Of a stretch of 64,000 nt of DNA, positions 11,755-20,876 are shown piece after piece; positions within the stretch are counted from its first letter, which is position 1, and each line of letters begins with the position of its first letter. The notes under the pieces are model-generated. The model saw only the letters and a program-made list of their open reading frames with translations, had not been told where the DNA came from and did no database searches. A program made the position numbers and the translations under genes. Source of the DNA: Rhodoblastus sp963804045 (GTDB lineage Bacteria > Pseudomonadota > Alphaproteobacteria > Rhizobiales > Beijerinckiaceae); the NCBI GenBank assembly GCA_963804045.1, contig CAWDOR010000023.1, forward strand, positions 1 through 64,000. The letters run 5' to 3'.

Positions 11755-12972
11755 TCAGTCGTTCTGCAAGATCATGTTGCGGACGATCGGATAGACCTGG
11801 CCTTCCCATTTCTTGCCGCTGAACACGCCGTAATGGCCGACGCCCGCCTGCAAATGGTGCCTCTTGCGGAACGGTTTCAGGCTCGACGCCAGATCGTGGG
11901 CGGCCATGGTCTGGCCCACGGCGCAAATATCGTCGCGCTCGCCCTCGACCGTCAGCAGCGCGGTCTTCTTGATCGCCTTGGGGTTCACCGTGCGCCCCTT
12001 GTATTGCAGCGTTCCCAGCGGCAGAAGATGGTCCTGGAACACCCATCGCACCGTTTCCAGATAGAATTCGGCGGGCAGGTCGAGCACGGCGAAATATTCG
12101 TCGTAAAAAGCCTTGGTCTGCTCGGCCTTGTTCAGATCGCCGCCGGCGAGATTGTGGAAAAGGTCGACATGGGCCTTCACATGGCGGTCCATGTTCATCG
12201 CCATGAAGGCCGAGAGCTGGACGAAGCCGGGATAGACGCGGCGCCGCGCGCCCTTGTAGCGCCAGGGCACCTTGGCGATCAGATTCTGCTCGAACCAGGA
12301 GATCGGCTTGCCCTTGGCCAGCTCGTTGACCTTGGTCGGCGCGATGCGCGTGTCGATCGGGCCGGCCATCAGCGTCATCGACGCCGGCTGCGCCGGATTA
12401 TTGTCCTCGGCCATCACCGAGGCCGCGACCAGCGCCTGCACGCAGGGCTGGCAGACCGCGACAATATGGGCGCCGGGGCCCATATGTTCGAGGAAGCGAA
12501 TCACATGGGCGACATAATCGTCGAAGCCGAAGCCGCCATCGGCCAGGCTGACGTCGCGGGCGTTGTGCCAGTCGGTGATATAGACGTCGTGATCGGCGAG
12601 CAGGGTTTTGACCGTCGAGCGCAGCAGCGTGGCGAAATGGCCCGACAGCGGCGCGATCACCAGCACGCGCGGCTGGGCGACGGCGGTGTCCTTCTTGAAA
12701 TGCAGCAAGGTGGCGAAGGGCGTCTTCAGCGCCGCCTCCTCGGTCACCACCGCCTCCTGATTGCCGACCGGCGCGGTCTTGATGTCATAGGGCGGACGCG
12801 CATGGGTGAGGCCGGCGCGGTCGATCATCTCGTAGGTGGCGGAGAAATTGCGCAGCAGCGCATTGTCCGGCAGGGCGCTGCGCGGCCAGTTCAGCATGTC
12901 CAGCGCCATGCGCGCGTAGGCCTTGACCGGCGCGAGGAGGTCCGACTGGGCTTGATAGGCTTCGTAAAGCAT
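11755..12972 (-). CDS. phaZ: intracellular polyhydroxyalkanoate depolymerase
   Basis: About 405 residues, starting MLYEAYQAQSDLLAP, the usual PhaZ N-terminus; a longer in-frame start at 13005 adds 11 residues unlike the family. The alpha/beta-hydrolase core has a lipase-like box VCQPCVQ with cysteine as nucleophile, as in intracellular PHB depolymerases, and a C-terminal histidine in GVGHYGVFSG. It hydrolyses native PHB granules to 3-hydroxybutyrate oligomers. It is divergent from a GST gene across a 270-base gap. It implies the organism stores PHB. Confidence 0.93.
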   Translation of the reverse strand: MLYEAYQAQSDLLAPVKAYARMALDMLNWPRSALPDNALLRNFSATYEMIDRAGLTHARPPYDIKTAPVGNQEAVVTEEAALKTPFATLLHFKKDTAVAQPRVLVIAPLSGHFATLLRSTVKTLLADHDVYITDWHNARDVSLADGGFGFDDYVAHVIRFLEHMGPGAHIVAVCQPCVQALVAASVMAEDNNPAQPASMTLMAGPIDTRIAPTKVNELAKGKPISWFEQNLIAKVPWRYKGARRRVYPGFVQLSAFMAMNMDRHVKAHVDLFHNLAGGDLNKAEQTKAFYDEYFAVLDLPAEFYLETVRWVFQDHLLPLGTLQYKGRTVNPKAIKKTALLTVEGERDDICAVGQTMAAHDLASSLKPFRKRHHLQAGVGHYGVFSGKKWEGQVYPIVRNMILQND

Positions 12973-13243
12973 GCGCTGAAAACCGTTCCTTCCGCACCGC
13001 CGCAAGCGGACCGTGAGCTTCGCTTATTGATGTAGGTCATAATTCATACGATGGACAGATGGTCGCACACAATTTGCCGAAGGTCGAACGCCGCGAATGC
13101 ACCGCCGGCTGTCGCAGCAAAACCGTGGGTTTGCGGGGATTGCCGTCCGGGCGCCTGCCCGAAATCGGGCAAATGGCCGCAATTTTGCGCATTGCCTTGA
13201 CGCCGCCGGATGTTTTATTCGTGGACGCGCAGGGAGCGATAAA

Positions 13244-13900
13244 ATGTCCAAGGCCGTATTGACCATCAGCAGCAAGAATTATTCCTCCTGGTCGTTGCGG
13301 GGCTGGCTGTTGTGCAAGATCGCCGGCCTCAAGGTCGAGGAAAAGCGCCAGTCGATCGACGACGCCGCCGCCCGCGCCGAATTGCTGCTGCTGTCGCCCT
13401 CCTTTTTGACCCCGGCGTTGGATCATGACGGCGTTCACGTCTGGGACACGCTGGCCATCGCCGAATATTTGGCCGAGACTTTCCCCAAGGCGGGGCTGCT
13501 GCCCAAGGATCGCGCCGCGCGCGCCCATAATCGCGCCGTGTCGGGCGAAATGCATTCCGGCTTCGCCAATCTGCGCTCGGCGCTGCCGATGAACATCAAG
13601 GCGCATTTCCCCGGTTTTCGCGTCTGGTCCGGCGCCAAGCCCGACATCGAGCGGGTCACGGCGATCTGGCGCGAATGCCTGGGCCGCTATGGCGGGCCTT
13701 TCCTGTTCGGCCAGACGCCGACGCTGGCCGACGCCATGTTCGCCCCGGTCTGCTCGCGGTTCGCCACCTATAATGTGCCGCTGGAGGCCGACGCCTCCGC
13801 CTATCGCGACCATATTCTCGCCTGGGGCCCGATGATCGAATGGGCCGAGGCGGCGCGGGTCGAGCCGGACGAGATGGAAGAGCTCGACGTCGAGTTCTGA
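13244..13900 (+). CDS. glutathione S-transferase family protein
   Basis: A 218-residue GST with the N-terminal thioredoxin-like domain SKNYSSWSLRGWLLC, containing the likely active serine, and an alpha-helical C-terminal domain with the conserved GQTPTLADAMFAP N-capping region. The chosen ATG at 13244 has AGGGAG 13 bases upstream; longer in-frame starts lack family support. The substrate is unknown. Faces phaZ divergently and the small membrane protein gene convergently. Confidence 0.88.
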   Translation: MSKAVLTISSKNYSSWSLRGWLLCKIAGLKVEEKRQSIDDAAARAELLLLSPSFLTPALDHDGVHVWDTLAIAEYLAETFPKAGLLPKDRAARAHNRAVSGEMHSGFANLRSALPMNIKAHFPGFRVWSGAKPDIERVTAIWRECLGRYGGPFLFGQTPTLADAMFAPVCSRFATYNVPLEADASAYRDHILAWGPMIEWAEAARVEPDEMEELDVEF

Positions 13901-13964
13901 GCTTTCTCGAGGCCGCCAGTCGCGGGCTCAGGCGCCGGCGACAAGGGTTTTGGTGGAAACAGGC

Positions 13965-14207
13965 TCAGTGACCAACGCGCCGAAGGGCGGTTTCAAAGAG
14001 ACCTATGACCCAGCACATGGGGCAACCGCGCAACAGGATCGCAGCGACAATCGCCGCCACGCCCGCGCCCGTCAGTTCGAGCGGGCCGCCTATGCCGAAC
14101 AGAAGAAGGGCCGCGGCCAAGGCGAGCAAGCCGCCAAACCCGCGCAGAAGATGAAGCGGCAGCGAGCGGCTGGCGAAAGGCGAACAGGTTCGGGGCATGG
14201 GGGTCAT
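13965..14207 (-). CDS. small DUF2892-like membrane protein with CPMC motif
   Basis: An 80-residue protein from ATG 14207, 13 bases after the ECF sigma factor stop on the same strand. It has two hydrophobic segments (about residues 21-39 and 46-58) and a C-terminal GCPMCWVIGLFET. This resembles the CPxxxxxGL(F)ET ending of YgaP/DUF2892 small membrane proteins, but with a CxxC-like cysteine pair. Third gene of a probable three-gene operon. The role is not known; a partner or regulator of the sigma factor is an inference. Confidence 0.65.
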   Translation of the reverse strand: MTPMPRTCSPFASRSLPLHLLRGFGGLLALAAALLLFGIGGPLELTGAGVAAIVAAILLRGCPMCWVIGLFETALRRVGH

Positions 14208-14220
14208 GGGGGCCTCGCGG

Positions 14221-14730
14221 TCACTGAAGCAAATATTCGCGCACCAGGCAGCGCGCGCGGTGTAGCCGAGCCTTGGTCGCCTCGCGCGAAAGGCCGAGTT
14301 CGGCGCCGATCTCTCCGATCGTATATTCCTCGACGTCGCGGAGCAGGATGACCGCGCGGTATCCATCGGGAAGCGACTGGATCGCCGAGGCGAGGTCCAG
14401 CCGCAATTCCGCATCCGAACGCTGCGCGAGCAGAGTATTTTCATGATCGTCGAGGGTCTCGCCCGGCCGCAGCCGCCGGGCAAGCCGCAAGCACTCGCGC
14501 CGCACAATGGCGAAGAGCCAGGCGGAAAACGAGCCGGCGGCCCGCAAGGCGCCGATCCGTCGGCTCAGCAGCCAGAGCGTTTCTTGAACGGCGTCGTCAA
14601 TGTCGCCGGAGTTATGGCAAGTCCGTTGGGCGAAGCGGCGAATGTCTGGCTGGGCGATCGCCAGGACTTGCGTAATCGCGTCGCGATTCCCATTGCTTGC
14701 CGCAAGCATCATGCCGGGTTCGATTTTCAT
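14221..14730 (-). CDS. RNA polymerase sigma factor, ECF family
   Basis: About 169 residues from ATG 14730. Region 2 is recognisable from RRFAQRTCHNSGDIDDAVQ and LWLLSRRIG, and region 4 has SLPDGYRAVILLRDVEEYT and the helix-turn-helix IGEIGAELGLSREATKARL. The ATG overlaps the stop of the upstream DUF2892-like gene as ATGA, so translation is probably coupled; longer in-frame starts would run into that gene. No zinc-binding anti-sigma (ZAS) or FecR-type gene is adjacent. Instead it is bracketed by two small CPxC membrane proteins. It probably directs a stress or redox regulon. Confidence 0.88.
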   Translation of the reverse strand: MKIEPGMMLAASNGNRDAITQVLAIAQPDIRRFAQRTCHNSGDIDDAVQETLWLLSRRIGALRAAGSFSAWLFAIVRRECLRLARRLRPGETLDDHENTLLAQRSDAELRLDLASAIQSLPDGYRAVILLRDVEEYTIGEIGAELGLSREATKARLHRARCLVREYLLQ

Positions 14731-14960
14731 CGCGGGCGGCGCTGCTCGTCCGCATTCTTTCGCAGCGGACGCCGGCCAACCATCGCGCAGGCCGGACAAA
14801 ATCCGAACAGACTCGTGAGGATCAGCGTCGCGCCCGTGGCGATCGCGAGCGCCATGACGGCCATGGAAGGCGCCGCCAATCCCGCATAGGCGATCGTCGC
14901 GGCGCCAGCCAGAATGCGCAGCGTCCTTTCCCAGAGGGGCAGATTTTTCGCGTAGAACAT
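14727..14960 (-). CDS. DUF2892 (YgaP-like) membrane protein
   Basis: A 77-residue protein with an amphipathic start (NLPLWERTLRILAG), two membrane segments and the ending LTSLFGFCPACAMVGRR, typical of the DUF2892 fold but with a CPAC motif. First gene of the sigma factor operon; its stop overlaps the sigma start by 4 bases. A 7-bp hairpin (CCGCCTC at 14975-14981, GAGGCGG at 14987-14993) lies in its leader just upstream of the GGGAG ribosome-binding site. Confidence 0.82.
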   Translation of the reverse strand: MFYAKNLPLWERTLRILAGAATIAYAGLAAPSMAVMALAIATGATLILTSLFGFCPACAMVGRRPLRKNADEQRRPR

Positions 14961-15125
14961 CGACAGACTCCCATCCGCCTCAACGCGAGGCGGTTCGAAG
15001 AATAAGAGGGCGGGTCGAATGAAAAAGATTCGCGCCGTCGAAAATATTTTTCCGGTTCTGTCCTGGAAGCGTTCGGACCAAGCCGGGAGTGCAGCTTTAC
15101 GTTGGGGCGCTCGACACGCGCGGGG

Positions 15126-16313
15126 TCATTTCAACGCCCGCCACAGCAGCAGCCGGTCCTCCTCGTCCAGCGGCGCGCCGGCGCCGGGCGGCGGCATGGC
15201 CCGGGACAGCACGGCGGCGCGCAAGATCGCCGCGGCGTTTTTCTCCACCACGTTTGGATCGTCGAAATCGAGGCCGGCGGGCGCCTGCGCCAGGCCCGGC
15301 CACACCGGTTTTTCCGCATGGCAATAGGCGCATTTATGGTCGATCAGCTTTTGCGCGGCCATGGGGCCGGGGTGGACGACCGAGGCGATGGCGTCGCCGG
15401 CGTTTCGCGCGGCGCGCTCGACCGGCGGTTTGGGCCAGGCCAGCGCCAGCAGCGCCAACAGCAGGACCGTCGCCGCGCCGGCCAAAAGCCAGTCACGTCC
15501 CAGCCCGCGCGCCTGTTTGAGAAAAAACCGGCGAATGACGAAACCGGCGGCGAGCGCCAGCAGGGCGATGGCGATGCGGTTGGGGCTGGCGAACAGCAGC
15601 GGCGCATGGCCCGACAGCATGAAAAAAATCACCGGCAGAGCCAGATATTGATTGTGGAGGGCGCGCAGGCCCGCCGCCTTGGCCTCGGCCTCATCGGGCG
15701 CCTGGCCGGCGCGCAGGGCCGCGAGGCGGTGGCGCTGCGCCGGGACGAGCGCATGGGCGATATTGCCGGCCATGACCGTCGCCAGATTGGCGCCGATCAG
15801 CGGAAAGCCGGCGCGCCCGGCGAAAAGCAGCAGGATCGACGCCGCCAGGACGGCGCAAAAGCCGTAGAGCCACCAGAGCAGGGCGTCGCCGGAAAGCCCG
15901 CTTTTCTTGCAGAGAAAATCATAGGCCAGCCAGACACCGGGCGGCAGCGCCGCGACGACGGCGATGGCCGCCCAGCCCGGCGCGTCCCACAGCGCGGGGT
16001 CGATCAGATAGAGCCGAGGCTCCGCGCAAAAAATCAGCAGGATCAAGCCAAAGCCGCTGAACCAGGCGGCATAGGCCTCCCATTTGAAATGCACGGGCTG
16101 TTCGCTGGCGCCGGCCTCCGCCGTGCGCGAGAAAGCGAAGGCGACGCCGGCATGGAGCAGCAGGCTGCGCGGCGCTTCGCCCCCATCGCGCGGGCGCATG
16201 GCGAGATCGAGCCGCGCCAAAGCGAAGGCCGAGCCGACCCAGACCATGGCGGCGATCACATGCAGCCAGCGCAGCAGCAGGATGGCGTCGTCGCGCAGCA
16301 GATCGAAGATCAT
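15126..16313 (-). CDS. puuD: PuuD-like urate hydroxylase with C-terminal cytochrome c domain
   Basis: A 395-residue membrane protein. The N-terminal part, with LLRWLHVIAAMVWVGSAF and FKWEAYAAWFSGF, matches the PuuD/DUF989 urate oxidase membrane domain of about eight helices. The C-terminus has a heme c site CAYCH near residue 325, followed by the MPPPG methionine ligand region of cytochrome c. It oxidises urate in the membrane with electrons going to the respiratory chain. Its ATG overlaps the PAP2 stop as ATGA. No uraH/uraD-type genes are adjacent, so annotation rests on domain architecture. Confidence 0.8.
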   Translation of the reverse strand: MIFDLLRDDAILLLRWLHVIAAMVWVGSAFALARLDLAMRPRDGGEAPRSLLLHAGVAFAFSRTAEAGASEQPVHFKWEAYAAWFSGFGLILLIFCAEPRLYLIDPALWDAPGWAAIAVVAALPPGVWLAYDFLCKKSGLSGDALLWWLYGFCAVLAASILLLFAGRAGFPLIGANLATVMAGNIAHALVPAQRHRLAALRAGQAPDEAEAKAAGLRALHNQYLALPVIFFMLSGHAPLLFASPNRIAIALLALAAGFVIRRFFLKQARGLGRDWLLAGAATVLLLALLALAWPKPPVERAARNAGDAIASVVHPGPMAAQKLIDHKCAYCHAEKPVWPGLAQAPAGLDFDDPNVVEKNAAAILRAAVLSRAMPPPGAGAPLDEEDRLLLWRALK

Positions 16314-16984
16314 TCGGCTCGGATCCAGTGGGTCGAACCGCGAGAATACCAGCGATAGAGGCCGAGCACGATGAGAAAGGTGAACAAAGCCGCCAGCGTG
16401 ACGTCGGAGAGATAATGCCCGCCAAAGGACATGCGCAGCACGGAGGTCGCGACGGTCAGCACGACGACCCCGGCGACCGCGTAAGGGCGGATCGGCGGCG
16501 AGGCCAGCAGCGCCGGGGCCAGCGTCCAGGCGGCCGTGGCGGCCTCGCCGGAGGCGAAGGAGCAGTTTGTCGGGCAGGCGCCGCGGAAATCGTAATAGGG
16601 GCGGAAGGTCCAGGGGCCGCCGAAATTCTCGGTGAATTCCGGACGCGGCCGGCCCGCATGTTCCTTCAGCACGCCATTGATCAGCAGCCCCGGCCCCAGC
16701 GCCAGCGACGCGACCAGAAAAACCATCGCCCGCCCGTCGGGGCCGCGCGCGATACGGCCCGTGCGGCGCAGCACATAGGCGACAGCGTAAAAGCCGAGGA
16801 TGGCGTAGGGCGTATCCCAGAAAAGCCGCCGCCAGGCGTCGCCCGACGCGGAAACGCCAATGAATTTGCCGGCATGGAAGAATTTTCGCGCCACGACGAG
16901 GTCGATCTCCGGCGCCAGCGCGAACAGCGCCAGGCAAGCCAGAGTGAAAATGATGGTGAAGACCTGGAGGGATCGCGGCGTCAC
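16310..16984 (-). CDS. PAP2-family membrane phosphatase
   Basis: A 224-residue protein with about six membrane segments and the three phosphatase motifs KEHAGRPRP, SFASGEA and SFGGHYLSD, the last with the catalytic histidine. This is the pattern of lipid A 1-phosphatase LpxE/LpxF and related phosphatidylglycerophosphate phosphatases; the exact lipid substrate cannot be told. Upstream partner of puuD in a coupled pair, an unusual combination. Confidence 0.85.
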   Translation of the reverse strand: MTPRSLQVFTIIFTLACLALFALAPEIDLVVARKFFHAGKFIGVSASGDAWRRLFWDTPYAILGFYAVAYVLRRTGRIARGPDGRAMVFLVASLALGPGLLINGVLKEHAGRPRPEFTENFGGPWTFRPYYDFRGACPTNCSFASGEAATAAWTLAPALLASPPIRPYAVAGVVVLTVATSVLRMSFGGHYLSDVTLAALFTFLIVLGLYRWYSRGSTHWIRAE

Positions 16985-17112
16985 GATGGACCTTTGCTTG
17001 GGGAACCCCTAGGCTCTACCCGCGTTTGGCCGTTAATTCCAGCCTTGCCGCCGCAATTCTCCGGCAATGCGTCGCCTGTGCAGGCTACGCCCCCCGCGAT
17101 CAGGAGCGCCTG

Positions 17113-17733
17113 TTGCCCAAACCCGATTCTCGGCCCACCCTCGATTTTTGGTACGAATTCGCCAGCACCTATTCCTGTCTGTCGGCTCTGCGCATCGAGG
17201 ATCTCGCGCAAAAGGCCGGCGTCGCCCTGCGCTGGCGGCCCTTCCTGCTCGGGCCGATTTTTTCCGCCCAGGGTTGGACGAATTCGCCCTTCAATATTTA
17301 TCCCGCCAAGGGCCGCTATATGTGGCGCGACATGGAGCGGATCTGCGCGGCGCGGGGTCACGATTTCGCGCGGCCCCAGAACTTCCCGCAAAATTCGCTG
17401 CTGGCGGCGCGGCTGGCGCTGGCGATTCCCGAAACGCTGCGCCCGGCTTTCAGCCGCGCGGTCTTCGCCCTGGAATTCGGCCAGGGCGGGCTGATTTCCG
17501 ACGAGGCGGCGCTGTCGCGCCTGCTTGGCGCGCTCGGCCTGCCGGCTGAGGAGATGCTGGCCCAAGCCCAATCCGAGGCGATCCGCGCCCTGCTGCGCGA
17601 GGAGACCGAAACCGCGCGGGCGCTGGGCTTTTTCGGCGCCCCCACTTTCGCCGCCGCCGATGGCGAATTATTCTGGGGCGACGACAGGCTCGAACAGGCG
17701 CTCGACTGGGCGCGCAAGACGGACTCGAAATGA
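17113..17733 (+). CDS. 2-hydroxychromene-2-carboxylate isomerase (DsbA-like fold)
   Basis: About 206 residues, read from TTG 17113 with AGGAG at 17102-17106. The protein then starts directly with the family's DFWYEFASTYSCLSALR glutathione/substrate segment. Features of the HCCA isomerase/kappa-GST group include PFLLGPIFSAQGW and the C-terminal GFFGAPTFAAADGELFWGDDR. It may isomerise aromatic ring-cleavage products with glutathione, or act as a generic kappa-class GST. Its stop overlaps the moeB start (ATGA). Confidence 0.87.
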   Translation: MPKPDSRPTLDFWYEFASTYSCLSALRIEDLAQKAGVALRWRPFLLGPIFSAQGWTNSPFNIYPAKGRYMWRDMERICAARGHDFARPQNFPQNSLLAARLALAIPETLRPAFSRAVFALEFGQGGLISDEAALSRLLGALGLPAEEMLAQAQSEAIRALLREETETARALGFFGAPTFAAADGELFWGDDRLEQALDWARKTDSK

Positions 17734-18542
17734 ATCCTGGCCAGGCGCTGCTGCCGGAACTGACCCCGGAAGAGGTCGAACGCTACGCCCGCCACATTCT
17801 GTTGCGCGACATCGGCGGGCCGGGTCAGCGCAAGCTCAAGGCGGCGAGCGTCTGCGTCATCGGCGCCGGCGGCCTTGGCGCGCCGCTGCTGCTCTATCTC
17901 GCGGCGGCCGGCGTCGGGCGGCTGAAAATCGTCGATGACGACCGCGTCGCCCTGTCCAATCTCCAGCGGCAGATTCTGTTCGCCGACGAGGATATTGGCG
18001 GCGGCAAGGCCGAACTGGCGGCGGCGGCGCTGAAAAGGCTCAATCCCCATGTCCTGTGCGAGGTCGAGCCTGTCAGGCTGACGCAAGCCAATGTCCAGGC
18101 GCTGATCGAGGATTGCGATCTGGTCGCCGACGGCTCCGACAATTTCGACACCCGCTATATCGTCTCGGACGCCTGTTTTTACGCGAAAAAACCGCTGGTG
18201 ACGGCGGCGGTCGGCCAATTCGACGGCTCGCTGACGGTGTTGCGGCCCTTCGAGACCGGCGTGGATGGAAAACCCAATCCGACCTATCGCTGCCTGTTTC
18301 CGCAAAAGCCGCCGCCGGGCGCCATCCCGAGCTGCGCCGAGGCCGGCGTGCTTGGCGCGCTGACCGGCATGGTCGGCGCGCTGATGGCGCTGGAGGCGAT
18401 CCGCGAGATCGCCGGCTTTGGCCGCTCCATGGTCGGGCGTCTGGCGCTGTTCGACCTCGCCCAGATGCGCTTCGAGACGCTGAATTACGGCTGGGACGAG
18501 GACAATCCGCTCAATGGGCGGGGCGCCGAGCGGCGCCCCTGA
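17730..18542 (+). CDS. moeB: MoeB/ThiF-family adenylyltransferase
   Basis: A 270-residue E1-like enzyme. It has N-terminal RYARHILLRDIGGPGQ, the ATP-binding GAGGLGAPLLLYLAAAGVG, VDDDRVALSNLQRQILF, the catalytic DGSDNFDTRY aspartate and PSCAEAGVLG. It adenylylates the C-terminal glycine of a MoaD/ThiS-like sulfur carrier. The tetracysteine zinc site of E. coli MoeB is not complete: the segment reads NPTYRCLFP with one cysteine, and no second CxxC is seen near the end. There is no rhodanese domain. An 8-bp hairpin (18520-18539) covers the stop region. Confidence 0.88.
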   Translation: MNPGQALLPELTPEEVERYARHILLRDIGGPGQRKLKAASVCVIGAGGLGAPLLLYLAAAGVGRLKIVDDDRVALSNLQRQILFADEDIGGGKAELAAAALKRLNPHVLCEVEPVRLTQANVQALIEDCDLVADGSDNFDTRYIVSDACFYAKKPLVTAAVGQFDGSLTVLRPFETGVDGKPNPTYRCLFPQKPPPGAIPSCAEAGVLGALTGMVGALMALEAIREIAGFGRSMVGRLALFDLAQMRFETLNYGWDEDNPLNGRGAERRP

Positions 18543-18546
18543 ACCC

Positions 18547-18897
18547 TCAAATCGCCGCGACCACCGCGATTTCCACCTTATATTCCGGCGCGACCAGCTT
18601 GGCTTCGACCGTGGCGCGGGCGGGGGTGGCGCCCTCGACCACCCATTGGTCCCATTCCCCGTTCATTTCGGCGAAGGTGGAGATGTCCGCGAGATAAATC
18701 GTCGCCATCATGATCCGGGTCTTGTCGGTTCCCGCTTCCGCCAGCAGCGAATCGATCTGCGCCAGGATTTCCCGGGTCTGTTCGGCGACCGAGGCGCCGG
18801 CCTTGGTTTCCGCCACCTGTCCGGCGAGGAACACCGTATCGCCGCGCGACACGCCCTGGCTCATGCGCTTGCCGGGATGCAGTCTTTTCAGGCTCAT
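18547..18897 (-). CDS. ridA: RidA family protein (YjgF/YER057c/UK114)
   Basis: A 116-residue single-domain protein starting MSLKRLHPGKRMSQG, with VFLAGQVAETKAG and the GANMSDVVMATIYL-equivalent KTRIMMATIYLADIS. The catalytic arginine lies in PARATVEAKL. It deaminates reactive enamine/imine intermediates or belongs to a less-studied Rid subgroup. Convergent with moeB with only 4 bases between stops. Confidence 0.88.
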   Translation of the reverse strand: MSLKRLHPGKRMSQGVSRGDTVFLAGQVAETKAGASVAEQTREILAQIDSLLAEAGTDKTRIMMATIYLADISTFAEMNGEWDQWVVEGATPARATVEAKLVAPEYKVEIAVVAAI

Positions 18898-19019
18898 GGA
18901 AACTCTCCTGTGTTGCTTTGCGTGTCGCGATAGAGCATCGCGCCGGCCTGCACAAGCTTGGAGCAAGTCGGCGGCGCAAGTCTGGGATCATGGCCCCCTT
19001 CGCGTTTCGCGACGACTCC

Positions 19020-19591
19020 GCCTGTCCTCGGCCTCGCCGGCCGCCTCGACCAGGGCGTGGCCTTGCATATGCGCGGCCAGCCCGAGCGCGCCCTGGCCCT
19101 GCTCTGGGCGCCCTGCGCCGGCCCATGACAATCGCGGCGCGCTGCTCACGGAACTCGGCCGCTTCGACGAGGTGCCGGCCGGGCTGCGCCTGTTCATGTT
19201 CTCCGAACAGGGCCTAGTCGACGTCATCCAGTTCTGCCGTTTCGCGCGCTGGGCGGCGACGCGAATCGAAACCCTGGATGAAAGCTTCGACGCCGGTCCC
19301 GACGCCTTCCTCGACACGGCGGCGGTCATGGAGAATCTCGATCTGGTCGTCAGCTGCGACACGTCGCTGGCGCATCTCGCCGGGGCGCTGGGGCGGCCGA
19401 CCTGGCTGGCGCTGAAACATGTCGCGGAATGGCGCTGGCTGCACGACCGCGCGGACAGCCCGTGGTATCCGAGCTTCCGGCTGTTCCGCCAAAGCGCGCC
19501 CGAGGATTGGGGCTCCGTGTTCGCCGACATGGCCGAGGCCTTGCGCTCCTTGCAGCCCTGGCAGGCTTCAACGCCCAAGCCGCCTCAATGA
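19020..19591 (+). pseudogene. remnant of a TPR/glycosyltransferase family 9 protein
   Basis: The 3' part encodes about 90 residues that are clearly the C-terminus of a large TPR-glycosyltransferase: AAVMENLDLVVSCDTSLAH, then LAGALGRPTWLALKHVAEW and DSPWYPSFRLFRQ. The 5' part retains TPR scraps (HMRGQPERALALL, NRGALLTELGRFDE) in different frames. The whole catalytic N-terminal half is missing, and no start codon with a ribosome-binding site is visible. The stop codon lies inside an 18-bp tandem repeat. I read it as a decayed gene with a large internal deletion. Confidence 0.75.
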
Positions 19592-19613
19592 CTGGAGCCG
19601 CCTCAATGACTGG
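19578..19613. repeat. two tandem 18-bp units at convergent gene ends
   Basis: AGCCGCCTCAATGACTGG occurs at 19578-19595 and again at 19596-19613. The first copy holds the stop of the glycosyltransferase remnant, the second the stop of the UPF0114 gene on the other strand. Confidence 0.9.
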
Positions 19614-20127
19614 AGTCGCCGCCGTGGCTGGAAATCCGCTCCATGGCGGCGAGCAGCACGGCGGAGAGCACGAAGCCGAGGTGAATGCCGATGCTCCAGC
19701 CCAATTCGCGGTCGCTGCGGTTTTCAATGTCGAGGAATGCGCGCAGCGTCTGGATCGCGGAAATGGCGACGATGGAGGACAGCAGCTTCAGTTTCAGCCC
19801 ATTGAAATCTATGGCGCGCATCCATTCCGGCCAGCCCTCGCCCTCCGCCGCGTCGATGCGCGAGACGAAATTCTCATAACCGGCGAAAATCACGAGAACC
19901 ACCAGCGCGGCGGCGAAGGTCAGGTCGATCAGGCCCAGCGAATCCAGCACCGCCGAGGTTTCGCTGGCGGTGAACACGGTTTCCGCGAGATGCAGCACAT
20001 GCTGGCCGGCCTTGACCAGCAGGACCAGCAGCGCCGCGATCAGCGCCAGGAAAAACGGCGCCAGCAGCCAGCGGCTGTTGAACAGCAGAGCTTCCAGCGC
20101 CTGTTCGAGCTTCTTGCCGAAATGCAT
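19603..20127 (-). CDS. UPF0114 family membrane protein (YqhA-like)
   Basis: A 174-residue integral membrane protein beginning MHFGKKLEQALEALLFNSRW, followed by about four hydrophobic segments and a conserved ENFVSRIDAAEGEGWPEW / IDFNGLKLKLLSSIVAIS region, both signatures of UPF0114/TIGR00645. Function unknown. The start is 12 bases after the msrA stop on the same strand, so the two are co-transcribed. Confidence 0.9.
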   Translation of the reverse strand: MHFGKKLEQALEALLFNSRWLLAPFFLALIAALLVLLVKAGQHVLHLAETVFTASETSAVLDSLGLIDLTFAAALVVLVIFAGYENFVSRIDAAEGEGWPEWMRAIDFNGLKLKLLSSIVAISAIQTLRAFLDIENRSDRELGWSIGIHLGFVLSAVLLAAMERISSHGGDSSH

Positions 20128-20138
20128 CGCGTCCTCTT

Positions 20139-20789
<651 letters not shown>

Positions 20790-20876
20790 CGACGTCTCCT
20801 CAACTTTTGGCATAAGGTACATATGCATGGGGCGCATGGCGCACATGCCCGGAAGTTATGGCGGCGCGGGCAAAAA

